From JAVVUQ01 sp036653075 (GTDB taxonomy: Bacteria > Bacillota > Clostridia > Christensenellales > CAG-314): a stretch of 23,784 bases of DNA. The position numbers were made by a program, and so were the translations under genes. The notes under the pieces are model-generated. The model was given only the letters and a program-made list of their open reading frames with translations, did not search any database and was not told where the DNA came from. Positions 1 to 6,610 of this stretch are shown here, in pieces (positions within the stretch are counted from its first letter, which is position 1; each line of letters starts with the position of its first letter). The stretch is taken from positions 1 to 23,784 of the forward strand of contig JAVVUQ010000016.1 of NCBI GenBank assembly GCA_036653075.1, in the 5' to 3' direction.

Positions 1-56
1 TATATTATTTATTTTATTATAAATTTCAATATAATTTTTAACTTTACATCTAATTA

Positions 57-809
57 TTAAGTTTTAGCTACCTCTTGTTTATGTAATTTGTAATTTTTTA
101 TTATCGTAGGTAGATAAATAAAGAATAAAACAAGTAAAACAATAGGAAATGTTAATAACATATACCAGTATTTCATAGGCAAAATGTTCCAGAAAAATTG
201 TAATGCAAAGTTGCCAGAAGCGTTAAGCGAATACATATAATTTACTTGAATCAATTGTCCAAGATAGTTGATGGCGTTAATTGAAGTAAAATAGTTGTTT
301 ACAGCAACATTGATAAAATGTACGCCAGTATAGATTGTCAGCGTTATTGCCATAGTTGATATCATACATTTAGGCTCTAATTTAATTTTTCCAAGTAAAA
401 ATAGCAAAATCGGCAATCCAAATTCAAATAGATGAGGAAAATAATAAAATGCAAACACAAGAGAAAATACATCATATTCGCCGCACGAACCATTAAACAC
501 TATCGCCAATAAAGCGCCCACGCACCATAAAATCAAAAGATTTCCCAAAGTTTTATTTTTAGTAAGTATGACAATAGGCAACAATATTGCGTTAATTGAA
601 CACATATGCAAAGGCAAATACTCAAGCGGACTATTCCACATCAATAAATTCCATATAATTGCAGCCATTCCACTTAATGAAAGTATAAACATTATTATAT
701 CTTGAACTTTCGGCGAAAAAAGTTTAAGTAAATAGTATAAACCTACTATTACTCCGCCAACAAGCAATATGGATATAATATGCGTTATTGAAAATGTACC
801 CCAAATCAT
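57..809 (-). CDS. YwaF/TP0381-type (TMEM164-like) integral membrane protein
   Basis: A 250-residue, highly hydrophobic protein with about seven membrane segments and no extracellular domain. The motif LPLHMC (H68, C70), followed by a Gly-Ala-Leu helix and a later H126 before GLPILL, matches the TIGR02206 family (B. subtilis YwaF, Treponema TP0381), which is related to eukaryotic TMEM164. Length fits the family (about 230-250). The bacterial role is not established. From memory, human TMEM164 is reported as a phospholipid acyltransferase using conserved Cys/His, so H68/C70 may be active-site residues (inference). The start is supported by a minus-strand GGAGGA at 815-820, five bases upstream. 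A TTGACA-N17-TATATT promoter reads toward it from 1041-1013. A related module is fused to an ABC ATPase at 13232-15394. Confidence 0.85.
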   Translation of the reverse strand: MIWGTFSITHIISILLVGGVIVGLYYLLKLFSPKVQDIIMFILSLSGMAAIIWNLLMWNSPLEYLPLHMCSINAILLPIVILTKNKTLGNLLILWCVGALLAIVFNGSCGEYDVFSLVFAFYYFPHLFEFGLPILLFLLGKIKLEPKCMISTMAITLTIYTGVHFINVAVNNYFTSINAINYLGQLIQVNYMYSLNASGNFALQFFWNILPMKYWYMLLTFPIVLLVLFFIYLPTIIKNYKLHKQEVAKT

Positions 810-1012
810 AAATTTCCTCCGAAAAATATATTATCGTTTTCAAATTCTCTTAGCTATATAAATAGTTTAATTTATAAAGCTTTAGTTTGCGCTTTTTACC
901 ATAATAAACGCCATTTAAGTAACATTATATTGAATATGATTTTGTAATTATATAAACAACCAGCAAATCACAAAAACTAAATTCAATATTTAAAACGCAA
1001 CTTACATACTTA

Positions 1013-1041
1013 AATATATCACTTAATTATCACAATGTCAA
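1013..1041 (-). promoter_or_regulatory. Candidate promoter for the minus-strand membrane protein
   Basis: Read on the minus strand: TTGACA (1041-1036), a 17-base spacer, then TATATT (1018-1013), about 200 bases upstream of the start at 809. The -35 hexamer is one arm of the inverted repeat TGTCAA-N5-TTGACA at 1036-1052. The plus-strand arm has no good -10 at normal spacing, so only the minus-strand promoter is supported. Confidence 0.5.
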
Positions 1042-1090
1042 CACTATTGACACTAATATATCACTATTTAAAAACTATTTTTTTATTTTT

Positions 1091-1193
1091 TATATTTTCA
1101 TTTAAAATTTAGTGTTATTTAAATTATTGCATTAAAATAATCTATATTTCATTTAAAAATCATTGTTATTTAAATCATTACGTTAAAATTATC
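1091..1193. repeat. Imperfect tandem duplication, unit about 51 bp, two copies
   Basis: The first unit runs 1091-1142 and the second 1143-1193. Both read TATATTT(T)CATTTAAAA, then a GTTATTTAAAT block, then a CATTA/CGTTA AAAT block ending TC, with scattered substitutions and one or two indels. It is noncoding and its function is unknown. Low complexity makes it less striking than its length suggests. Confidence 0.6.
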
Positions 1194-1325
1194 AAGACGT
1201 TATTAATATTATTTTAAATTTTGTTGCATATATAACAAATATATCACATAATAAATGTGGGCGTATATTTATAGATAAAAAAAATCAATATATTGGAGTT
1301 AATTATACGCTTAATAGCGGTATGG

Positions 1326-1345
1326 TATAGTAATTAAATACTATA
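1326..1345. promoter_or_regulatory. Inverted repeat upstream of the Fe-S operon promoter
   Basis: TATAGTA at 1326-1332 and TACTATA at 1339-1345 form a perfect 7-bp inverted repeat with a six-base A/T spacer. It ends 28 bases before the TTGACA box at 1374. It could be a second regulator site, but AT-rich palindromes arise easily by chance. Confidence 0.3.
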
Positions 1346-1373
1346 AGAAAATTAAAATATCAATATAAAATAC

Positions 1374-1402
1374 TTGACAAATTATTAGAAAAAATATATA
1401 CT
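1374..1402 (+). promoter_or_regulatory. Consensus sigma-A-type promoter of the Fe-S operon
   Basis: TTGACA at 1374-1379, a spacer of exactly 17 bases, then TATACT at 1397-1402. The predicted start of transcription falls inside the palindrome at 1403-1425, giving a short leader of about 35-40 bases before the Rrf2 gene at 1447. Confidence 0.85.
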
Positions 1403-1425
1403 ATTCCTATTAAATTAGTAGGAAT
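1403..1425. promoter_or_regulatory. Palindromic operator, probably for the Rrf2/IscR regulator
   Basis: A 23-bp near-perfect palindrome. Outer arms ATTCCTA (1403-1409) and TAGGAAT (1419-1425) are perfect, and the inner bases also pair apart from one symmetric position and the centre. It starts immediately after the -10 hexamer, so a bound dimer would block initiation. The position fits autorepression by the first gene of the operon, as known for IscR-type Rrf2 proteins. Which protein binds is inference. Confidence 0.7.
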
Positions 1426-1446
1426 TGAATCGATAGGAAAGAGATT

Positions 1447-1860
1447 ATGAAGATGTCTACAAAGGCGAGGTATGGAATGTATGCGGCTGTTATTTTAGGT
1501 AAGCGATATGAAGAAGGGTTTATCAAAGTGACAGATGTTAGTAAGGAGATTGAAGTATCAGATGGATATTTAGAGCAGATATTTGCATTGCTTAAGCGAG
1601 GTGGAATAATTGAATCGCAGAGAGGGGCGTGTGGTGGATATCGGTTAATAAAATCGCCAAGCGAAACGTCAGTTGGGAGTATATTGCGCGCAGTTGAGGA
1701 CAATTTAGAAATTGTGGATTGTTTAAGCGGTAAGTGCAAACGTAGTAAGGTATGTGTTTCGCATAATTTATGGAATAATCTTTACAATCGTATAAATGAA
1801 TATTTGGATTCAATATCTCTTATACAATTAATTGAAGAAGAAGGAGAAAATGTAGATTAA
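1447..1860 (+). CDS. iscR: Rrf2-family Fe-S-sensing transcriptional regulator (IscR-like)
   Basis: A 137-residue winged-helix regulator of usual Rrf2 length. The N-terminus MSTKARYGMYAAVILG and the recognition region VSDGYLEQIFALLKRGGII, followed by the wing RGACGGYRL, are typical. A cluster near residues 92-106 reads C-x4-C-x5-C-x2-H, close to the C-x5-C-x5-C-x2-H set that holds the [2Fe-2S] cluster in IscR, so it probably senses Fe-S status. The SD AGGAAAG lies just before the ATG; a second in-frame ATG two codons later is possible. Its TAA overlaps the next gene's ATG by one base (TAATG). It probably represses its own operon through the palindrome at 1403-1425. A CymR-type sulfur regulator is less likely because CymR lacks these cysteines. 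Confidence 0.9.
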   Translation: MKMSTKARYGMYAAVILGKRYEEGFIKVTDVSKEIEVSDGYLEQIFALLKRGGIIESQRGACGGYRLIKSPSETSVGSILRAVEDNLEIVDCLSGKCKRSKVCVSHNLWNNLYNRINEYLDSISLIQLIEEEGENVD

Positions 1861-3044
1861 TGAGAGAAGTTTATTTAGATAATGCGGCGACTACACCGTT
1901 AGATAAAGTTGTATTAGACGAAATGACGCCTTATTTGACAGAGTATTATGCAAACAGTTTGTCACAGCATAGATTTGCTCGGCCTTGTACTATGGCGGTA
2001 GATAAAGCTCGTAAGCAAGTAGCTGACGCTATTGGCGCTATGGCGAACGAAATTTATTTTACTGGTAGTGGTAGCGAAGCTGATAATTGGGCTATAAAGG
2101 GAACGGCGTTTGCAAAGCGGTATAAAGGAAATCATATTATAATATCGGCAATTGAGCATGCCGCTATAATGAATTCGGCAGAATGGTTAACAAAACAAGG
2201 GTTTGAAGTTACTATTTTGAAAGTGGACAGTAATGGAATAGTAGATATTGAACAGCTCAACAGAGAGTTAAAAAAAGAAACCATTTTGGTATCGATTATG
2301 CTTGCAAACAATGAAATAGGCGTTATTGAACCAATAAGTGAAATAAGCAAAATTGTGCATGCGAATGGGAGTTTAATGCATACTGATTGCGTGCAAGCGA
2401 TGGGCGCAATTCCAGTAAACGTACACGATTTAGGGGCAGATTTATTGACAATATCGGCGCATAAATTTTATGGTCCTAAGGGAATAGGCGCTTTATATAT
2501 AAGAAACGGAATTAAAATAGACAGATTGATATCGGGCGGTGGGCAAGAGCGTTCTATGCGTGGCGGCACAACTAATACAGCTGCTGTTGTAGGAATGGGA
2601 ATAGCTATTGAAAATGCTGTTAAGGATAGACAAGCTTACAGCGAACATTGTATTCAACTTAGAGATTTACTTATCGATAGAATAATCAAAGAAGTCCCTT
2701 ATGTTAGACTTAACGGCGACAGAGTAAGACGATTGCCAAACAATGTCAATTTTTCATTTGAATTTATTGAAGGCGAAAGTATTTTAATGTCGCTTGACTT
2801 AAAAGGGATAGCCGTAAGTAGTGGCTCAGCTTGTTCAAGTGGTTCATTAGAACCGTCACACGTTTTACTATCTATTGGCGTTCCAATAGAAGTAGCGCAC
2901 GGCTCAATAAGATTTACAGTTGGAAAACATAATACAAAAGACGAAATGAATTATACGGTGGACTGCGTAAAAGAAATAGTACAAAAACTTAGAGCAATGT
3001 CGCCATTATTTAATCTTAAAGCAGGAGAAATGAAGTATGTATAA
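1860..3044 (+). CDS. iscS: Cysteine desulfurase, IscS/NifS class
   Basis: A 394-residue PLP enzyme that takes sulfur from cysteine, giving alanine and an enzyme persulfide for Fe-S assembly. Visible landmarks are the N-terminal YLDNAATTPLD, H100 (IEH) stacking on PLP, D176 and Q179 (HTDCVQA), the Schiff-base lysine K202 in SAHKFYGPKG, and the persulfide cysteine C325 in SSGSACSSGSLEPSHVL. The SSGSAC...SG loop and total length are typical of the IscS/NifS group rather than SufS. Nothing appears truncated. It begins within the stop of the Rrf2 gene and overlaps the scaffold gene by eight bases, indicating translational coupling. Confidence 0.96.
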   Translation: MREVYLDNAATTPLDKVVLDEMTPYLTEYYANSLSQHRFARPCTMAVDKARKQVADAIGAMANEIYFTGSGSEADNWAIKGTAFAKRYKGNHIIISAIEHAAIMNSAEWLTKQGFEVTILKVDSNGIVDIEQLNRELKKETILVSIMLANNEIGVIEPISEISKIVHANGSLMHTDCVQAMGAIPVNVHDLGADLLTISAHKFYGPKGIGALYIRNGIKIDRLISGGGQERSMRGGTTNTAAVVGMGIAIENAVKDRQAYSEHCIQLRDLLIDRIIKEVPYVRLNGDRVRRLPNNVNFSFEFIEGESILMSLDLKGIAVSSGSACSSGSLEPSHVLLSIGVPIEVAHGSIRFTVGKHNTKDEMNYTVDCVKEIVQKLRAMSPLFNLKAGEMKYV

Positions 3045-3408
3045 CGAAAAAGTGATGAAAGCGTTTAGCGACCCACAAAATGTGGGTGAAATTGAGAATC
3101 CAGATGGCAAAGGAACTGTCGGAAATGCTCAATGCGGCGATATAATGGAGATTACCTTGAGAATTGAGGATAATATCATTAAAGATGCTAAGTTTAAAAC
3201 ATTTGGATGCGCCGCTGCCGTAGCGACCAGCTCAACTGCCACTACTATGATAATTGGCAAAACATTAGAAGAAGCGGAAAGTTTAAAAAATTCTGATGTT
3301 GTAGAATATTTAGAAGGATTACCACCACAAAAAATCCATTGCTCAGTGTTAGCGGAAGAAGCAATTAAAGCAGCAATCGCAGATTATAGAGAAAAAAAAG
3401 TTAAATAA
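3037..3408 (+). CDS. iscU: U-type Fe-S cluster scaffold protein, IscU/NifU N-terminal class
   Basis: A 123-residue scaffold on which IscS sulfur and iron are assembled into [2Fe-2S] clusters. The three conserved ligand cysteines are C33 (NAQCGD, with D35), C58 (FGCAAAVATSS) and C102 (KIHCSVLAEEAI). The family usually reads FGCGAA, so Ala replaces one Gly here. The length equals a stand-alone IscU without NifU C-terminal domains. The SD AGGAG at 3023-3027 lies inside the end of iscS. No mnmA, hscA/hscB or ferredoxin gene follows; the operon ends at the hairpin at 3417-3460. This minimal Rrf2-IscS-IscU arrangement is common in Clostridia. Confidence 0.95.
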   Translation: MYNEKVMKAFSDPQNVGEIENPDGKGTVGNAQCGDIMEITLRIEDNIIKDAKFKTFGCAAAVATSSTATTMIIGKTLEEAESLKNSDVVEYLEGLPPQKIHCSVLAEEAIKAAIADYREKKVK

Positions 3409-3416
3409 ACACTATA

Positions 3417-3460
3417 AGAGATTATTTAAACCATAAAACGTTTATAATAATCTCTTTTTT
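3417..3460 (+). terminator. Intrinsic terminator of the Fe-S operon
   Basis: The stem AGAGATTATT (3417-3426) pairs with AATAATCTCT (3446-3455) and is followed by a run of T through 3460. It begins eight bases after the scaffold stop codon. Confidence 0.85.
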
Positions 3461-3672
3461 AATAATTTCAATTAAATAATTTCAATTAAATAATAATATA
3501 TAATAAAAAAACTTAACGACAAATGTAAAAAAATTTCAACTTAGATTACAAAAATAATGTTTTTATTGCGGTTATTATTTTAATTACAAATATTTTACAA
3601 ATCAATTCAAAATAACAATTAAAAAAAGTTGAAAATAATAATATTAAATCTTATCAAATTTTCATAAATCTG

Positions 3673-3701
3673 TTGCATTTACGTCGCAAATGTGGTATAT
3701 T
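3673..3701 (+). promoter_or_regulatory. Candidate promoter of the repeat-protein operon
   Basis: TTGCAT (3673-3678), a 17-base spacer, then TATATT (3696-3701), preceded by TGG so that it reads as an extended -10. It is the best promoter-like match between the Fe-S terminator and the gene at 3938. The background is very AT-rich, so confidence is moderate. Confidence 0.45.
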
Positions 3702-3850
3702 AAATGTGTATATAATTAATAGTTTTTTAAATTGTATTTTAATTTCAATTAGCTAAAGTAATTTTTGGCATTTATTGGTTAATTTCTATAAAAAAATTAT
3801 GTAAAATATATAAAAGGGTAGCTTAAATTATTGCAATAAATAATCAAATT

Positions 3851-3896
3851 GCAATAAACCAAATATTTTGCAACAAACCAAATATTTTGCAATAAA
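3851..3896. repeat. 19-bp tandem direct repeat, about 2.4 copies, in the leader
   Basis: The unit GCAATAAACCAAATATTTT begins at 3851, 3870 and (partial) 3889. The second copy has one T-to-C change. A related GCAATAAATAATCAAATT precedes it at about 3833. It ends about 40 bases before the next coding start. It may be a slippage product or a leader regulatory element. Confidence 0.6.
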
Positions 3897-3937
3897 AATA
3901 GTAAATTAAAAGCAACAATATTGGCAATACGGGGGTA

Positions 3938-5866
3938 GTGTCTTATACGATGGCTAATAAAAATGATATATCTATTGAGGTAGGTACAAAATTTACCTTT
4001 CCACGCGCATATTTTGCTAACGTCAATATAGCTGATACATTGGCGTTTTTAAACGATGGCGCAAAAAGTCCGTTTATACCAAAACGTGACCTTGCCGCTA
4101 CCGTTGTGGCGGAAGATGCGCGTATTCCTAATAAAAACGGAAGGGAAAATTACAACGAACTTAAAGGCGAAAGTTTAGGCGTTTATGATATTGACGAGGA
4201 GTATATTCCAGCATCAAAAAGGCGTAGTATTAAAGCAAAAGCCATTGATGCTTATGTCGATGAAAATGATGACAATAATAATCGTAAATTAGGCAAGAAA
4301 AGCGACATAAATTCTTCAATGATGTATAACAATAAAAAAGACGATATTCCAATTGTGGACGTTCCAATAAATATTCGTCCTATCTACAACACTGAACAAC
4401 AGTCTACGCCATTTAGCGGCAACGGAAACAACAACTATCGAACTACTACAATAAATGGGGAAAAAGTTATTTATTTTCCAATGCCTACGGGCGATAATGA
4501 GTCAATGTCTCGAATGATGGAAGGAATGTCGCCATTTGGTTTTGGAATGCCCAATATCACGCTGAGTCCTCAAAATATAACTATAAACCCTCAAACTGTT
4601 ACGATGAATCCGCAAACAGTTACTATGAATCCGCAAACAGTTACTATGAATCCAGAAATAGTTACAATGAATCCTCAAACTGTAACAATGAATCCTCAAA
4701 CTGTAACAATGAACCCTCAAACTGTAACAATGAACCCTCAAACTGTAACAATGAATCCTGAAATTGTCACGATGAATCCGCAAGTAGTGACTATGAATCC
4801 CGATGTAGTAACGATGAATCCGCAAGTAGTGACTATGAATCCAGAAATAGTTACGATGAATCCAGAGAGTGTTAATATTAAACCTGAAAGCGTATCGATA
4901 AAGCCTGAAACGGTAAATATTATATCTGAAAATATAAATGTAGCGGCAGAAAGTAATATAAAAGAAGTAGAGAAAGAAAATATAGTTGAAGATAAAAATG
5001 TGAAAAACATAGAAAAGAAGCAACAAGTTTTATCTATAAAGACAAGAGTAGTGGGCGTTATGAGAAAAGACGGCGTTGTTTTTTATGATAAAGAAGCGGA
5101 AAATGAAGCGGCGCAAGCAGGAATTAAGTATAAAGCTACTATTGAGCCAAAAGTTGCTATTGTTGAGAAGTTGCGATTAAAGGAAGAAGAAAAGCGTTCG
5201 GAAGAAACATTTTTTGCAAATGATAACGTTGCGACTCAAGAGTTCAAAGAAGATTTTAATGGCAGACATTTAGGCGATCCTGAAATAATAGAATTTGGAC
5301 CAGCGCCTTTTGAACCCGAACAAGAAAACGTCAATAAAAATGTTGTTAAAGAAAGCATATTGAATAAAATTTCTAATTTTTTTACTAATATTTTGAAATT
5401 TTTTGGAAAGGCGCATAAACAAAATAAGCAAGTACTTTTGGCGCAAAGTAATAGTAAAGAGGACGATTTGTCTAAAAAGGCAAAGAATAATTCAATAATT
5501 GCAGAAAATAAACAAGGATTATTAGACAAAAAGATATCGTTGACAAATGATAAAGTTAACGTAGATAAATTTATATTAGATAACAAAGAAAAAAACATAG
5601 AACAAACAAACGCAAAAGTTCAAGTAGCAGGAGATGTAAATTTATCAAAAGATGAATACAATGAAAGTATAAAACTATTAAACGATGAAGATACCGAAAA
5701 TAACGGACAAAAAATACAAGTTAAAATATCAAATGAAACGCAAGTAAGTAATGAAAAACAAATTAATAGTATGCAAAATAATAAAGTAGACGAAAATAAA
5801 GGTCAAATAAAGAGTAAAATTAAAGATGCGGACAAGTTGATTTCTGTTTTTGAATATTTGCGTTAG
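3938..5866 (+). CDS. Unrecognised 642-residue protein with about 19 tandem heptapeptides
   Basis: I do not recognise the family. Residues 1-205 are polar, with a short conserved-looking start (GTKFTFPRAYFANVNIADTL). Residues 206-338 are about 19 units of seven residues, core TVTMNP(Q/E), decaying at the end to SVNIKPE and NINVAAE. A segment near 358-415 (QQVLSIKTRVVGVMRKDGVVF) may be a small folded domain. Residues 477-490 (ISNFFTNILKFFGK) look like an amphipathic helix. The rest is Lys/Asn/Glu-rich low complexity. No signal peptide or clear transmembrane helix is visible. The alternating beta-type residues with NP turns could form a beta-solenoid or stalk (inference). Start is uncertain: GTG at 3938 has GGGGG only two bases upstream, while ATG at 3950 sits 14 bases from it. 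It is the first gene of a unit with the pseudo-hydrolase and Crp/Fnr genes. Confidence 0.75.
   Translation: MSYTMANKNDISIEVGTKFTFPRAYFANVNIADTLAFLNDGAKSPFIPKRDLAATVVAEDARIPNKNGRENYNELKGESLGVYDIDEEYIPASKRRSIKAKAIDAYVDENDDNNNRKLGKKSDINSSMMYNNKKDDIPIVDVPINIRPIYNTEQQSTPFSGNGNNNYRTTTINGEKVIYFPMPTGDNESMSRMMEGMSPFGFGMPNITLSPQNITINPQTVTMNPQTVTMNPQTVTMNPEIVTMNPQTVTMNPQTVTMNPQTVTMNPQTVTMNPEIVTMNPQVVTMNPDVVTMNPQVVTMNPEIVTMNPESVNIKPESVSIKPETVNIISENINVAAESNIKEVEKENIVEDKNVKNIEKKQQVLSIKTRVVGVMRKDGVVFYDKEAENEAAQAGIKYKATIEPKVAIVEKLRLKEEEKRSEETFFANDNVATQEFKEDFNGRHLGDPEIIEFGPAPFEPEQENVNKNVVKESILNKISNFFTNILKFFGKAHKQNKQVLLAQSNSKEDDLSKKAKNNSIIAENKQGLLDKKISLTNDKVNVDKFILDNKEKNIEQTNAKVQVAGDVNLSKDEYNESIKLLNDEDTENNGQKIQVKISNETQVSNEKQINSMQNNKVDENKGQIKSKIKDADKLISVFEYLR
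4553..4951 (+). repeat. 21-bp coding tandem repeat array encoding heptapeptides
   Basis: Nineteen in-frame 21-bp units span residues 206-338 of the protein at 3938. Central units are nearly identical in DNA (for example ATGAATCCTCAAACTGTAAC), while outer units have drifted. Neighbouring units share the same synonymous codons (Pro CCG in one block, CCT in another), which suggests local slippage or recombination after the protein repeat existed. The number of units may vary between strains. Confidence 0.9.
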
Positions 5867-5890
5867 GATATATAAATCGTAGGTGATTGT

Positions 5891-6610
5891 ATGTTTTATA
5901 AAGAATTTGGAGATAAAGATGCGCATAGTATAGTTTTTTTACATAGCGCTATTTTTGTTGATGTGTTTTATAGATTATACAGAATGCAGCACGATTATCA
6001 TATAATTGTACCGCATATAAATGGAAATGGAGAGGAGATTAAAGCGGAATATTCGCATACTAACGCAGCGTTAGATATAAATTGTTTTATTCAAAGTTTT
6101 TTAAATAAAAAAGTGACGGCAGTTGGAAACGAATTGGGTAGCGATTTATTGTTGCAAATTGCGATAAAAAGTCCAAGATATTTTGATAAATTAGTATTAA
6201 TTAATCCCACGTTGCTATGTAGCCAAGAAGAAAAAAACAAACAGAGCAAAAAAAACACGTTGAATAAATGTAGAACTTTTACTTGTTTAAAAGGTAGACT
6301 AAATGGTCTTAGAGGCAGTGTGTTAAATGATTATGTTGAATATGCGGTAAATATGAGCAAAGAAAATGTTAAGTCGATGTTTAAAATAAATCCACTTTGT
6401 TATGACATTTTAGAAAGCATATCCTTATTAAATATACCGACTCTAATACTATATGGAGATGAGAATAGAGCGGTTACTATGACATCGGAACTTTTGAATA
6501 AATTGATACCTAATTCTATTATTAAAATCATAAAGGGAAAAAATATAGCGATAACAAAAAGCGGAGAAATTCAGCGGTTAATCACTGAATTTATTGAGGA
6601 CAATGGTTAA
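5891..6610 (+). CDS. Alpha/beta-hydrolase-fold protein, catalytic residues replaced
   Basis: A 239-residue protein with the outline of the alpha/beta hydrolase fold: an early strand SIVFLHSA, a nucleophile-elbow strand TAVGNELGSDLLLQIAIKSP, then LVLINP, and a late strand PTLILYGDEN that keeps the acid Asp (D190). The elbow, normally G-x-S-x-G, reads G79-N-E81-L-G83, so Glu replaces the nucleophile Ser. Near the C-terminus the usual Gly-His is G216-K-N, so the catalytic His also appears lost. It is probably a non-hydrolytic relative with a binding or regulatory role, though a different chemistry is possible. An SD-like AGGTGA lies five bases before the ATG. It starts 24 bases after the repeat protein and overlaps the Crp/Fnr gene. 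Confidence 0.72.
   Translation: MFYKEFGDKDAHSIVFLHSAIFVDVFYRLYRMQHDYHIIVPHINGNGEEIKAEYSHTNAALDINCFIQSFLNKKVTAVGNELGSDLLLQIAIKSPRYFDKLVLINPTLLCSQEEKNKQSKKNTLNKCRTFTCLKGRLNGLRGSVLNDYVEYAVNMSKENVKSMFKINPLCYDILESISLLNIPTLILYGDENRAVTMTSELLNKLIPNSIIKIIKGKNIAITKSGEIQRLITEFIEDNG

Larger units (their letters stand above)
810..1373. other. AT-rich divergent intergenic region
   Basis: About 560 bases lie between the minus-strand membrane protein and the Fe-S operon promoter. I see no gene. The stretch holds the minus-strand promoter near 1013-1041, an imperfect tandem repeat at 1091-1193, and an inverted repeat TATAGTA-N6-TACTATA at 1326-1345. The rest is unstructured A/T-rich sequence. Confidence 0.6.
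3461..3937. other. AT-rich intergenic region before the heptapeptide-repeat gene
   Basis: About 480 bases without a recognisable gene. It holds a 14-bp tandem repeat (unit ATAATTTCAATTAA, two copies, around 3462-3490), a candidate promoter at 3673-3701, and a 19-bp tandem repeat at 3851-3896. If the promoter is used, the leader before the next gene is about 230 nt. I found no recognisable riboswitch. Confidence 0.55.

Noticed and set aside
4553..4951. CRISPR array
   Set aside because: The repeats are 21-bp contiguous units in frame with no spacers, coding a protein repeat. No cas genes are present.
4502..5026. Long minus-strand frames (174 and 90 codons) opposite the heptapeptide array
   Set aside because: They are reverse readings of the 21-bp repeat, which stays open on every frame without stops by periodicity. 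Their repetitive His/Tyr/Arg-rich product has no start signal.
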